DNA of 64,000 nucleotides, taken from positions 4,774,001 through 4,838,000 of the forward strand of contig NZ_CP107985.1 of assembly GCF_036108815.1 (NCBI RefSeq). The letters are read 5' to 3'. The notes under the pieces were generated by a model. That model worked only from the letters and a program-made list of their open reading frames with translations. It ran no database searches and was not told where the DNA came from. Numbering within the stretch: the stretch's first letter is position 1; each line of letters starts with the position of its first letter. Shown here in pieces: positions 49,156 to 58,515 of the stretch. The translations under genes were made by a program, and so were the position numbers. This stretch comes from Streptomyces sp. NBC_00353 (GTDB lineage Bacteria; Actinomycetota; Actinomycetes; Streptomycetales; Streptomycetaceae).

Positions 49156-49653
49156 TCAGGCGGTCCTGGTCATGATGCGGAGCACATCCAGGGAACGCGG
49201 CGGAACGTCCGGGTCCTCGCCGTCGTTCGAGGCGAGCAGCACATGGGCCTCGCGGGCGGCCCGTACGGCCTCCGGCCAGCCGTGGTGCTCCAGATAGGCG
49301 GAGACCGGGGCATCGGCGCCGACCTGGTGCATGATGCGCAGCACCCGCAGCACGGCGACGTCGACGAGGGCGGCCTCGCCGGAGTCACGGAAGACCGTCC
49401 CGACGTACTTCTCGGCGGACCAGTTGTCCAGCCAGGTGTCCTCGACCAGGCGGTACACGGCGTCGGTGACGTCGCCGTACCCTTCCCGGCCGGCCAGCCA
49501 GCACTCGTGGTGGAAGACGGGGTCGGAGAGCATGTGCAGCGCCGAGCGCACATTGCTGCGCCAGCGCCACCAAGGAACGTCATTGAGCGGCATGCCGCCC
49601 ATGGTGGAGGAGCGACGGCCGCGACGGGAAGTGTTCTCCGAACCTTGCTGCAC
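49156..49653 (-). CDS. SCO4402-family protein
   Basis: 165 residues, helical, with GMPLNDVPWWRWRSNVRSALHMLSDPVFHHECWLAGREG near 20-57 and an Asp/Glu-rich C-terminal half. It resembles the streptomycete family named after SCO4402, function unknown. Lies 28 bases upstream of purU on the same strand, so co-transcription is likely. Start chosen at 49653; a Met at residue 18 or 21 is also possible. Confidence 0.72.
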   Translation of the reverse strand: MQQGSENTSRRGRRSSTMGGMPLNDVPWWRWRSNVRSALHMLSDPVFHHECWLAGREGYGDVTDAVYRLVEDTWLDNWSAEKYVGTVFRDSGEAALVDVAVLRVLRIMHQVGADAPVSAYLEHHGWPEAVRAAREAHVLLASNDGEDPDVPPRSLDVLRIMTRTA

Positions 49654-49764
49654 GGTTGTCGATCGTACGTTCCCTGTCGCCGGGCATGCATCGGCCCCCG
49701 CAATTCACCTGGATGTCACCGAGCGTTGAGCGAAGCACACATCTGCGTTACCCCAAGCGCGGAA

Positions 49765-51057
49765 ATGTTCATGCCCATGACCGGATGGCGACGCCTCACC
49801 TCCCCCCGTCCCTACAAACTCCTCACATGTATGGCGGCGGTCGGGGCGTTGCTGATGACCGGCTGCGGTGTACTCCCTGGGGCCACGGGGGGCTCCAGGG
49901 AGCCCGTCACCGTCATGACCTGGGCCCCCAACGGCTCCACCGGCCCCGACGCGGCGAACATGGCCGGCATGACCGCCATGGCGCGGACGTACGCACGCTG
50001 GGTGAACAACAACGGCGGGATCGACGGTCACAAACTGCTCGTCGTCACATGCAACGAGGGCGACACCTCGGTCGGAGCGGGGAACTGCGCCCGGCGGGCG
50101 GTCAAGGAGAAGGCGGTCGCGGTCGTCGGCTCGTACAGCCGGCACGGACAGGCCTTCATGGCGCCGCTGGAGGTCGCCGGGATCCCGTACATCGGCGGCT
50201 ACGGCGCCTCCGAGGAGGAGTTCAGCAGCTACGACTCGTACCCCGTCAACGGCGGCCAGCCGGCGCTCCTCGCGGGCAACGCCAAGCAGCTCGCCCGCGG
50301 TTGCGAGCGGGTCTCCGTGGTGCGGCCCGACACACTGGGCGGCGAGAACCAGGCGTGGCTGCTCAACACCGGCCTCAAGGAAGCGCATCGGCCGGCTCCG
50401 ACGGACGTCCGGGCCGCGGAGTCGGCGACTTCGTACGACGAGGCGGCCGGTCAGGCGCTGCAGGGGGCCGGAACGGCCGACGGGTGTGTGACGGCGGTGC
50501 TCGGGGACCGCACGGAGACGTTCTTCGACTCCTTCCGCCGGCTCGAACCGTCGTACGGGGACGTACGGATCTCCTCCGTGCTCGGCAGCGTCGACCAGCC
50601 GCTGATCGACCGCACCGGCGGCCGGGAGAGCCCGTTCGAGGGGGCTTACGTCGCCGGCTGGTACCCGGACGCGGGGGACGCCCGCTGGGACGAGATGCGC
50701 GAGGTGATCCGGAAGCACGCCTTCGGCGACAACCGGATCGACCCGGACGACACGGGTGTCCAGACGACGTGGATCGCGTACACGGCGCTGAAGGAGATCG
50801 TCACGGCGATCGACGACCCGCAGATCAGCGCTGGCAAGCTGACGGTTGCCCTGAACCAGGGCGTCCGGGCGGACACCGGCGGACTCACACCGGTCCTGAG
50901 GTGGCGGTTCGAGGACATGCTGGGGTCGTCGGCGTACCCGCGGATCGTGAACCGGAAGGTGACGTTCCAAGTGGTACGGAAGGGACGGCTGGTGGCGGAG
51001 AAAAAGGGGTTTGTGGACGTGACGAAGACATTGGCGGACGCCAGCGCGAAGGGGTGA
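49765..51057 (+). CDS. Lipoprotein of the branched-chain amino acid (type 1) solute-binding family
   Basis: About 430 residues. The signal peptide ends in lipobox LMTGC near residues 30-34, followed by a periplasmic-binding-protein type 1 fold. Visible segments are NMAGMTAMARTYARWVNNNGGIDGHKLLVVTCNEG, CARRAVKEKAVAVVGSYSRHGQAFMAPLEVAGIPYIGGYG and AYVAGWYPDAGD. It is normally the ligand-capturing part of an ABC importer, but no permease or ATPase is adjacent, so it may be a sensor or orphan. ATGs at 49765, 49771 and 49777 are all possible. Confidence 0.82.
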   Translation: MFMPMTGWRRLTSPRPYKLLTCMAAVGALLMTGCGVLPGATGGSREPVTVMTWAPNGSTGPDAANMAGMTAMARTYARWVNNNGGIDGHKLLVVTCNEGDTSVGAGNCARRAVKEKAVAVVGSYSRHGQAFMAPLEVAGIPYIGGYGASEEEFSSYDSYPVNGGQPALLAGNAKQLARGCERVSVVRPDTLGGENQAWLLNTGLKEAHRPAPTDVRAAESATSYDEAAGQALQGAGTADGCVTAVLGDRTETFFDSFRRLEPSYGDVRISSVLGSVDQPLIDRTGGRESPFEGAYVAGWYPDAGDARWDEMREVIRKHAFGDNRIDPDDTGVQTTWIAYTALKEIVTAIDDPQISAGKLTVALNQGVRADTGGLTPVLRWRFEDMLGSSAYPRIVNRKVTFQVVRKGRLVAEKKGFVDVTKTLADASAKG

Positions 51058-51092
51058 GGGGCGGGGGGAACAGCCCCGCCTCCCTGCCCGAT

Positions 51093-51145
51093 ACCTGGGG
51101 GCTCCGCCCCCGGGTCCCCGCTCCTCGAACGCCGGAGACGCCGAT
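51093..51145. repeat. Streptomyces intergenic hairpin with CCTCGAACGCCGGA tail
   Basis: A GGGGGC-TCC-GCCCCC hairpin followed by CTCCTCGAACGCCGGAGACG. A related tail (GTCCTCGAACGCCGGACGGG) lies at 10086-10105 downstream of another gene. This composite resembles an intergenic, terminator-like repeat common in streptomycetes. Here it sits between convergent genes. Confidence 0.55.
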
Positions 51146-51152
51146 TTTCGGA

Positions 51153-52562
51153 TCAGAGATCGGTCGACGATCGCCGGGTCAGCCCGTACTTCGTCGCGAT
51201 CGAGTTCCACAGCCCTGACGCCCGCTGCTTCGCCCTGCTCGCCTCACCGCTCGCCACGGTGGCCTGAGCCTTCTCGGACGTCGCACGGGCCTTCCCGTGC
51301 CTGCACACCTTCTTGCCGTCCTTGGCCTGGCGGGCCCACGCCGCGTAGTGGTCGTCGGCGGAGGCCGATGCCTGCCAGGCCTTCGTGAGCGCCTCGGTCA
51401 GCTGCGCGTGATCGGGGAGCTTGTCCACGGACAGCCCCTGCAGCCGTGTCACCAGCTCGCGGCGCTGCTGAGCGGCGCCCTGCAGATCCGTGACCGCCTG
51501 GTCCAGGTCCGTGCAGGACTGGGTCTTTGCGACGGCCGCGATCACTGTGGAACGGCTGTTGTTGCTGTCCGCCAGCAGCTTGTCGAGCTCCTCGGCCTGC
51601 GGCTTCGCCGGGTCGGCCGCCGCCTGCGTGGAGGGCTTCGCGGCGGGTGAACTCGCCGCGGCCACCGGCTGCTTGTCGTCCTTGCCCTTGTCGTCGCCGC
51701 TCATCAGCGCACCCGCGCCGAGCCCGATGATCGCGCAGCCGACGACGACCGCGGCGATCAGCGGGACGTGCGACGGCTTCTTGCGCTGCCCGGCCCGCCC
51801 CTGCGGCGGCTCGCTGTGCTGCGGCGGCTGCGGCTGCTGGAACGGGGGCTGCTGTGCGCCCCCGTACGGCGCCGCCTGTCCCGGGTCGAACCGGGGCATC
51901 TGCTGCGTGGCGCCCGCGGGTTCCTCGCTGCGGAACAGGTTGTCGAACTCGGCGGGCGGCTGCCGCTCGCCGGGCGTCCCGGGCCTGATGCTGTACGGAG
52001 CGCCCCCGGGCACCGGCGGGATGTACTGGGTCGCATCGGCGTCGGAAGCCGGTGCGGGCTGGGTGTGGGCCAGGAACTGGGTGGCCTCCGCGGGGCTCTC
52101 GGGCGGGAGACCGCCCGGCGCGGGACCGGCCGGCACCGGGGCGATGTACTGCGTGGCAGCGGCGTCCGCACCCGTGCCCGGCACGACCTCCGGGGGCAAC
52201 GGCTGTGCATACGGCTGGGGCAGGGGCTGCCCCTGGGGCTGCTGTCCGTACGACGGCTCCTGGCCGTACTGGCCCTGCTGCTGGTCGTACTGACCCCCCT
52301 GACCGTACTGGCCCTGCTGCTGGTCGTACTGGCCGCCCTGGCCGTACTGGCCCTGCTGCTGGTCGTACTGGCCGTGGTCGTACTGTCCCTGTGACGCCTG
52401 AGGCCCCCAGGGCTGGCCCCACGGCTGCCCACCCGCGGGAGCGGCCTGGTCGGCCGCTCCGCCCGGTATCCAGGGCTCTCCGCCACCTGCGGGCAGCACG
52501 ACACCTTCGTGCGTGGGCCGTACAGCAGGGAGCTGCTCGTCACCCTGTCCGCTCTGCGTCAC
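51153..52562 (-). CDS. Single-pass membrane protein with GQYDQQQ repeats
   Basis: 469 residues. A long disordered N-terminus holds about three copies of a 13-residue QYDQQQGQYGQGG-type unit (about 58-105) and Pro/Gln/Ala runs. One membrane helix (VPLIAAVVVGCAIIGLGAGALM, about 274-295) follows a KK stretch, and a helical extracellular domain of about 170 residues has two cysteines (TQSCTDLD, KKVCRHGK). The topology is cytosolic N-terminus, outside C-terminus. The repeats may drive condensation or partner binding. AGGAG lies 5 bases before the GTG. No enzymatic motif. Confidence 0.78.
   Translation of the reverse strand: MTQSGQGDEQLPAVRPTHEGVVLPAGGGEPWIPGGAADQAAPAGGQPWGQPWGPQASQGQYDHGQYDQQQGQYGQGGQYDQQQGQYGQGGQYDQQQGQYGQEPSYGQQPQGQPLPQPYAQPLPPEVVPGTGADAAATQYIAPVPAGPAPGGLPPESPAEATQFLAHTQPAPASDADATQYIPPVPGGAPYSIRPGTPGERQPPAEFDNLFRSEEPAGATQQMPRFDPGQAAPYGGAQQPPFQQPQPPQHSEPPQGRAGQRKKPSHVPLIAAVVVGCAIIGLGAGALMSGDDKGKDDKQPVAAASSPAAKPSTQAAADPAKPQAEELDKLLADSNNSRSTVIAAVAKTQSCTDLDQAVTDLQGAAQQRRELVTRLQGLSVDKLPDHAQLTEALTKAWQASASADDHYAAWARQAKDGKKVCRHGKARATSEKAQATVASGEASRAKQRASGLWNSIATKYGLTRRSSTDL
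52257..52395 (-). repeat. 39-bp imperfect tandem repeats encoding GQYDQQQ units
   Basis: About three copies of a 39-bp in-frame unit in the membrane-protein gene. Adjacent copies differ by a few bases. Confidence 0.75.
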
Positions 52563-52710
52563 CGGGACTCCTACGTGTAAACCTACGGAATCGTCGGCTC
52601 ACGCTATCGGGTGGTTGCCACCCTTTGCCAAGCGCCCGTTCTCGCTCACCGCCCCTTCACCGGGGCAGTAACACACAGCGCCCTCACGGCGCAGTTAACG
52701 GGCGCCCCGG

Positions 52711-54093
52711 TCAGGCCGCCTGGAGTTCCAGTCGCGCCCCGAACTCCCGTACCGCCGGCTCGTCCCCGTACGGCACGAGCCTCTGCCGCAGATCGTCCAG
52801 ATACTCCGTGCCCCGGCTGGACCGCACCGTCCCCAGCAGCTCCATCGCCCGCATCCCCGTGTGGCACGCCTGCTCCACCTCGCGCAGCTGCACCTGCGCC
52901 GTGGCGAGCAGCACCAGGCCGATGCCGCGGCGGCGGGCCCGGGACTCCGGGTGGCCCTCCAGGGACTCCGTCGCCCGCCGGACGGCCGCCTCGGCCTGAC
53001 CGAGGTCGCGGTGGCAGTGCGCCAGCTCGTCGGCCAGATAGGCGTGGTCGAAGTGGGCGATCCACGCCGGGTCGTCGCCCGTGTCCGGCTCGGCGTGCTC
53101 CAGGGCCGTCAGCGCCCGGCCCGTCACCTGCTGGCAGGTGCGGGCGTCGCCGAGCAGGGCGTGCCCGCGGGCCTCCGCCGCGTAGAACATCGCCTCGGCA
53201 CGCGGGGTGACCCGCCCCCGTGCCCCCTCCTGCGCGGCCCGCGCCAGCTGCGCGATCTCCCTTGGGTTTCCGAGCTGGGCGGCGAGATGACTCATCGACG
53301 CAGCCAGCACATAGCCGCCGTACGCCCGGTCGCCCGCCGCCTGCGCCAGCCTCAGCGCCTGGATGTAGTACCGCTGGGCGAGCCCGGGCTGCCCCGTGTC
53401 GACCGCCATGTACCCGGCGAGTTCGGTGAGCCGGGCAACGGCCGCGAACAACTGCCGCCCGACCGTTTCGCGGTACGCCCCCGCGAGCAGCCCGGAGACC
53501 ACGCTGTTCAGGTAATGCACCAGCACCGGCCGGACGTGCCCGCTGCCGAACCGGTGGTCGAGATCGACCAGTGCGGCCGTCATCGCCCGCACCGCCTCGA
53601 CGTCCGACATCCCGACCCGGGCCCCGGCGGCCCGCGCCACCTGCGGGTCGGCCGCGGTGATCAGCCAGTCCCGGCTGGGCTCGACCAGCGCCGAGGACAC
53701 GACCGCCGAACCGGACAGGAAGTCACGGCGGCCGACATCGCTGCGCCACAGCTCGCAGACCTGCTCGATCGCGCCGGTGACGGTCGGTGCGAACTGCAGG
53801 CCGACGCCGGACGCCAGATTCTTGCCGTTGGCCATCCCGATCTCGTCGATCGTGACCGTACGGCCGAGCTTGCGGCCGAGCGCCTCGGCGATGATTCCCG
53901 GTGCCCGGCCGCGGGGTTGCTGTCCGCGCAGCCAGCGGGCCACGGAGGTCTTGTCGTACCGGAGATCGAGGCCGCGCTCCGCTCCGACCATGTTGACGCG
54001 GCGGGCCAGGCCCGCGTTGGAACATCCGGCTTCCTGAATGAGTCCCTGGAGCCGTTCGTTCGGCTGGCGGGCGACGAGAGGCCTGGCTGCCAT
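52711..54093 (-). CDS. XRE-type regulator with TPR-like repeats (NsdA-like)
   Basis: 460 residues from ATG 54093 (AGGGGGAAAC upstream). The N-terminal helix-turn-helix is in LQGLIQEAGCSNAGLARRVNMVG..YDKTSVARWLRGQQPRG (about 15-65). The rest is alpha-helical with TPR-like units (LAQRYYIQALRLAQAAGDRAYGGYVLAASMSHLAAQLGN; AEAMFYAAEARGHALLGD). Such proteins regulate development or antibiotic production in streptomycetes (NsdA is one). Target unknown. Confidence 0.78.
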   Translation of the reverse strand: MAARPLVARQPNERLQGLIQEAGCSNAGLARRVNMVGAERGLDLRYDKTSVARWLRGQQPRGRAPGIIAEALGRKLGRTVTIDEIGMANGKNLASGVGLQFAPTVTGAIEQVCELWRSDVGRRDFLSGSAVVSSALVEPSRDWLITAADPQVARAAGARVGMSDVEAVRAMTAALVDLDHRFGSGHVRPVLVHYLNSVVSGLLAGAYRETVGRQLFAAVARLTELAGYMAVDTGQPGLAQRYYIQALRLAQAAGDRAYGGYVLAASMSHLAAQLGNPREIAQLARAAQEGARGRVTPRAEAMFYAAEARGHALLGDARTCQQVTGRALTALEHAEPDTGDDPAWIAHFDHAYLADELAHCHRDLGQAEAAVRRATESLEGHPESRARRRGIGLVLLATAQVQLREVEQACHTGMRAMELLGTVRSSRGTEYLDDLRQRLVPYGDEPAVREFGARLELQAA

Positions 54094-54411
54094 GTTTCCC
54101 CCTGAGGCCGCAGTGATCGATGGGGAGATCACTGCCCGGCAATTGCAGAAGAAATGCACACATTCACGGTGTTGGTCGTTTACGCGTTGTTGACGGTATT
54201 GGCTCGCTCATCGTGTCGTTGTTCGCGTTTGGTACATATTCGGCTTGGGCGAACTGTTCCGGATTTCCCCCGTGTGGCTACCCGCCCATCGACGCACCGC
54301 CTCATGCGCGCCCCCGTCCATGCACCGATGCGCCCCATATGCGTGATCGGTGTGCCGTGACCGCGTTCGCCACGCCCGTAACCCCAGGTGGTTGCGGCAG
54401 TTGAGGTGTTC

Positions 54412-55089
54412 GTGGAAGAGCCCATCAATGTCATGGAAGCCGCACAGATCCCCAAGCAGCGAGGAGACCAACTGCTCGACGCCGCAGTGCGGTACACGGA
54501 GGAGCGGCACTGGGACGTGTTCCCCGGCACCTGGCTGGAGGCGGTGGGAGGGGCGGAGCGCTGCTCGTGCGGGGAGGCCGGCTGTGCCTCCCCCGGCGCC
54601 CACCCCACCCGGACCGACTGGGCGGGCCGGTCGACCGGCAGCGGCGCCGCGGCCCGCCGGATGTGGTCCGAGTACCCCACGGCATCGGTCCTGTTGCCCA
54701 CCGGGCGCACCTTCGACGCGATCGACGTACCGGAGTCCGCCGGTTTCCTGGCGCTGGCCCGGATGGAGCGGATGAACCTGCCGCTCGGCCCCGTCACCTG
54801 CACCCCCGACCGCCGGATGCTCTTCTTCGTACTGCCCGGGGCGGCGGCCAAGGTGGACGATCTCGTACGGAAGCTGGGCTGGAGCGCCGCCGCGATCGAT
54901 CTGTCCGGCCGCGGCGACGGCGACTACGTGGCGGCGCCGCCGACCCGGATCGGCGGGCGCGGTGCGGTTCAGTGGGCGCGCCGCCCGACCCCCGCAAACC
55001 GGTGGTTGCCGGACGCGGGGGAGGTCATCTGCCCGCTCGCCTACGCCTGCGGGCGGGAAGCGGCCGACGCGCGCGCACGCCTTTCGTAG
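54412..55089 (+). CDS. Stand-alone primase-polymerase (PrimPol) N-terminal domain protein
   Basis: About 225 residues. GTG 54412 follows TTGAGG by five bases; GTG 54388 is an alternative. It resembles the bifunctional DNA primase/polymerase N-terminal domain: GDQLLDAAVRYTEERHWDVFPGTWLE, CSCGEAGCASPGAHPTRTDW (a Cys cluster typical of this domain), IDVPESAGFLALARME and YVAAPPTRI. No helicase domain follows. The metal-binding DxD-type residue appears only as DAIDVP, so polymerase activity is uncertain. Many actinobacteria carry this short chromosomal form. Confidence 0.75.
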   Translation: MEEPINVMEAAQIPKQRGDQLLDAAVRYTEERHWDVFPGTWLEAVGGAERCSCGEAGCASPGAHPTRTDWAGRSTGSGAAARRMWSEYPTASVLLPTGRTFDAIDVPESAGFLALARMERMNLPLGPVTCTPDRRMLFFVLPGAAAKVDDLVRKLGWSAAAIDLSGRGDGDYVAAPPTRIGGRGAVQWARRPTPANRWLPDAGEVICPLAYACGREAADARARLS

Positions 55090-55129
55090 TCTGTCCACCA
55101 CAGACGGGGACACCGAAAGGCAGTGCACC

Positions 55130-55939
55130 ATGTCGGACCGGACAGCAGCGGAATCGAGCGGGGCGGTGGAGGCGCCGCCCGCCGTTCGCGTGCAGGGCCT
55201 CTGGAAGCGGTTCGGCGAGCAGACCGCCGTCGCCGGGATCGATCTGGAGCTGCCCGCCGGGAAGTTCATCGGTCTGGTCGGACCCAACGGCGCAGGCAAG
55301 ACCACCACGCTGTCGATGGTGACCGGCCTGCTCCGACCCGACCACGGAACGATCGAGGTCGGCGGGCGCGACGTCTGGCGCGACCCGGTGGACGTCAAGG
55401 CCAGGATCGGCGTCCTGCCGGAGGGGCTGCGGCTCTTCGAGCGCCTCTCGGGGCGCGAACTCCTCGCGTACACCGGCCGGTTGCGCGGGCTGCCGGGCGC
55501 CGAGGTCGACAAGCGTGCCACCCAGCTCCTGGACGTACTGGATCTGGCGGACGCCCAGCACAAGCTGGTCGTCGACTACTCGACCGGCATGCGGAAGAAG
55601 ATCGGGCTCGCGGCGGCGCTGCTGCACAACCCCGAAGTGCTCTTCCTGGACGAGCCGTTCGAGGGCGTCGACCCCGTCTCGGCACAGACCATCCGCAGGG
55701 TGCTGGAGCGGTACACCGGCTCGGGGGCGACCGTCGTCTTCTCCAGCCATGTGATGGAGCTCGTCGAGTCGCTGTGCGACTGGGTGGCCGTCATGGCGAA
55801 CGGCACGATCCGGGCCCAGGGCACCCTCTCCGAGGTACGCGGCTCGGCGTCGTCGCTGCAGAACGCGTTCCTCGAACTCGTCGGCGCGGGCGGCCGGGAC
55901 ACCGGCGAGTCCCTCGACTGGCTGGGCGGCACCCGATGA
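55130..55939 (+). CDS. ABC transporter ATP-binding protein
   Basis: 269 residues. Walker A is GPNGAGKTT (near 52-60), the signature YSTGMRKKIGLAAALL (near 146-161), Walker B LFLDEPFEGVD (near 168-178) and the switch His in SSHVMEL. GAAAGG precedes the ATG. It overlaps the permease gene by 4 bases (ATGA), forming an exporter of the ABC-2-like type. Confidence 0.9.
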   Translation: MSDRTAAESSGAVEAPPAVRVQGLWKRFGEQTAVAGIDLELPAGKFIGLVGPNGAGKTTTLSMVTGLLRPDHGTIEVGGRDVWRDPVDVKARIGVLPEGLRLFERLSGRELLAYTGRLRGLPGAEVDKRATQLLDVLDLADAQHKLVVDYSTGMRKKIGLAAALLHNPEVLFLDEPFEGVDPVSAQTIRRVLERYTGSGATVVFSSHVMELVESLCDWVAVMANGTIRAQGTLSEVRGSASSLQNAFLELVGAGGRDTGESLDWLGGTR

Positions 55940-57588
55940 GCGTGCTCGACACCCCCGTCATCCCCGCCCCCCGCCCCTCGGACGGCCGGGGCGGTGAAGG
56001 ACTCGTCTCCGTCTTCGTTCGGCTCAAGCTGACACTGCTGCGCAACGGGCTGCGGCAGTCGTCGGGCCGGCGGGCCGCCTACATCTCGTCCGTCGTCGTC
56101 ACCCTGCTGATCGCCGCCGGCCAGGTCATCGCGCTGATCGCGCTGCGCGGCCACGCCCACGCAGGATCGCTCGTGGTGCTGCTCACGGCGGTGCTGGCGC
56201 TCGGCTGGGCGGTGATGCCGCTGTTCTTCCCCAGCGGCGACGAGACCCTCGACCCAAGCCGGCTGGTGATGCTGCCGCTGCGGCCGCGCCCGCTGATCAG
56301 GGCGCTGCTGATGGCGTCCCTGGTCGGCATCGGGCCGCTGTTCACGCTCTGTCTGGCGGTCGGTTCGGCGTTCGCGGTGGCGCACGGGGCGGCGGCCGTG
56401 GTGTGCGCGGTGGTGGCCGCGCCGCTGACCCTGCTGGTGTGCGTGGCGCTGGCCCGGGCCGTCGCCACGGCCAACACCCGGCTGCTGACCTCCCGCAAGG
56501 GCCGCGATCTGGCGGTGCTCAGCGGGCTGGTGATCGCGGTCGGTATCCAGGTCGTCAACTTCGGTGCGCAACGGCTCGGCCGGTCCGGCGGGCTGTCCGC
56601 GCTCGACCCGGCCGCGGACGTGGTGCGCTGGCTGCCGCCGGCCTCGGCGATCGGTGCGGTGGACTCCGCGGCGCAGGGCTCGTACGGCCGGGCCGTGCTG
56701 CAACTGCTGCTCTCCGTCGCGGCATTGGGCACACTGCTGTGGCTGTGGCAGCGGAGCCTGGTGAAGCTGATGACCGCCCCGGACGGTTCGACACTCGCTG
56801 CCGCCGAACCGACCCGCAAGAAGTCCGCGGCGGCCGGCTCCCGGCTCTCCGCACTGCTGCCCGAGGGACGCACGGGGACGGTGATGCGACGCAGCCTGCG
56901 GTACGTCGCACGGGACCCGAAGACCAAGGCCGCCTGGGTGACGGCGCTCGCCATCGGTCTGATCGTGCCGCTGCTCAACGCCGTGCAGGGCACCGGCTCG
57001 GTCTACTTCGCGTGCTTCGCCGCCGGGATGCTCGGCATCCAGATGTACAACCAGTTCGGGCAGGACACCTCCGCGTTCTGGATAGTGGCGCTGACGATCT
57101 CCTCCACCCGGGACGCGTACCTCGAACTGCGGGCGCGGGCGCTGGCGCTGCTGGTGATCACCCTCCCGTACACAATCCTGGTGACCGTCGTGACGGCGGC
57201 GGTGCTCGGGGACTGGGAGGTGCTGCCGGGCGTCATGGGTCTCTCCTTCGCCCTGCTGGGCGCGATGCTGGCGACGGGCGCGGTGGCGTCGGCCAACTTC
57301 CCGTACTCGATCCCGCAGGACGGCGCGTTCAAGAACGTGGCACCGGGGCAGGCCGGGCTCGCCTGGATCTCGATCTTCGGCGGCATGGTCTCGGCGGCGG
57401 TGCTGTGCGCGCCGGTGATCGTGGCGACGATCTGGCTGCATCTCGCCGATGCGGAGGACTGGTTGTGGCTGCTGGTGCCGGTGGGTGGCGCGTACGGGAC
57501 GCTGATCGCCTGGGCGGGGCTGCGGCTGGCGGCTCCCCGCACGGCGAACCGGCTTCCGGAGATCCTGGCGGCGGTCAGCAAGGGGTGA
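55936..57588 (+). CDS. ABC transporter permease
   Basis: 550 residues with about 12 hydrophobic segments. A cytosolic N-terminus (SVFVRLKLTLLRNGLRQSSGRR) is followed by two halves separated by a charged loop near 280-320. The architecture is that of large ABC-2-type exporters common in actinobacteria. Substrate unknown; the neighbours give no clue. The start is set by the ATGA overlap with the ATPase gene. Confidence 0.85.
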   Translation: MSVLDTPVIPAPRPSDGRGGEGLVSVFVRLKLTLLRNGLRQSSGRRAAYISSVVVTLLIAAGQVIALIALRGHAHAGSLVVLLTAVLALGWAVMPLFFPSGDETLDPSRLVMLPLRPRPLIRALLMASLVGIGPLFTLCLAVGSAFAVAHGAAAVVCAVVAAPLTLLVCVALARAVATANTRLLTSRKGRDLAVLSGLVIAVGIQVVNFGAQRLGRSGGLSALDPAADVVRWLPPASAIGAVDSAAQGSYGRAVLQLLLSVAALGTLLWLWQRSLVKLMTAPDGSTLAAAEPTRKKSAAAGSRLSALLPEGRTGTVMRRSLRYVARDPKTKAAWVTALAIGLIVPLLNAVQGTGSVYFACFAAGMLGIQMYNQFGQDTSAFWIVALTISSTRDAYLELRARALALLVITLPYTILVTVVTAAVLGDWEVLPGVMGLSFALLGAMLATGAVASANFPYSIPQDGAFKNVAPGQAGLAWISIFGGMVSAAVLCAPVIVATIWLHLADAEDWLWLLVPVGGAYGTLIAWAGLRLAAPRTANRLPEILAAVSKG

Positions 57589-57621
57589 CCTGAGCAGGTC
57601 CGGCCGGCGGTGCGGCTTTCG

Positions 57622-58515
57622 TTACGAGGAGACGGGCTCGCGGTCGTCCTGGGAGTCCTCGGCGAACTGCTCCAGGAACGGCTCGACCACCGCGCGCCAG
57701 CCCTCCGGCTGGTCGTAGTGGACGAGATGACCGGCGTCCGCCACCTCCGCGTACTGCCCGCGTGGCAGTACGCGGACCATCTCCTGGGCCTCCGCCCGGC
57801 CCAGTTCGCCGTCCAGGCCACGGACCACCAGCGTCGGGCACCGGACCTGTGCCAGCTCCTCCCAGTGCGCGTCGTGGACCCAGGTCGCGCGGGACTGGAG
57901 CATCTGGCGGCGGGAGAAGACCGGCCGCCAGCCGTCGGCCCGCTCGGCCATCACCTCGGCGAAGAACTCGCCGCGGGACGGGTTCGGCCGCTCCACCCAG
58001 GGGTCGTCCTCGCCGAACCACTTCCGCACGTCGGAGAGCGTCGCGAACGGCAGCGGCCAGGACTTGAACCAGTCCTCCCACTCCCGCTGCGAGGCGGCGC
58101 CGAGCGCGGAGGCCCGCATGTCGCAGATGATCAGGGCCCGGACGAGATCGGGGCGCTTCGCGGCGAGCTGCCAGGCGGTGAGGGCGCCCATCGAGTGGCC
58201 GACGACGGTGGCGGGGCCGAGGCCGAGCTGTTCGATCGCCTCCTCGGCGTCGGCGACGTACGCGTCGCGGGTGTACGGGCCTTCGGCCGGCTTCTCGCTG
58301 CGGCCGTGCCCCCGCTGGTCGAGGCCCACGGCCCGGTGCCGCTCGGCGAGCCAGCGGGTGGTGGGGGCCCAGTGGGAGGCCCGGCCCATCAGTCCGTGGA
58401 GCAGTAAGACCCCGGGGGCGCGCTCGCCCTCCGTGCGCCCCTTGGGCGGATCGGCGAACTCCCAGGCCGCGAGGCGTACGCCGTCGGATCCCGTCACATC
58501 GATGCGCCGCACCAT
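57622..58515 (-). CDS. Alpha/beta hydrolase
   Basis: 297 residues from ATG 58515. The oxyanion segment is LLLHGLMGRASHW (near 38-50), DQRGHGRSEKP follows, the nucleophile elbow is GHSMGALTAW (near 107-116) and the catalytic His is in DAGHLVHYDQPEGW near the C-terminus. Esterase, epoxide hydrolase or haloperoxidase-like relatives share this pattern; the substrate is unknown. Confidence 0.85.
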   Translation of the reverse strand: MVRRIDVTGSDGVRLAAWEFADPPKGRTEGERAPGVLLLHGLMGRASHWAPTTRWLAERHRAVGLDQRGHGRSEKPAEGPYTRDAYVADAEEAIEQLGLGPATVVGHSMGALTAWQLAAKRPDLVRALIICDMRASALGAASQREWEDWFKSWPLPFATLSDVRKWFGEDDPWVERPNPSRGEFFAEVMAERADGWRPVFSRRQMLQSRATWVHDAHWEELAQVRCPTLVVRGLDGELGRAEAQEMVRVLPRGQYAEVADAGHLVHYDQPEGWRAVVEPFLEQFAEDSQDDREPVSS

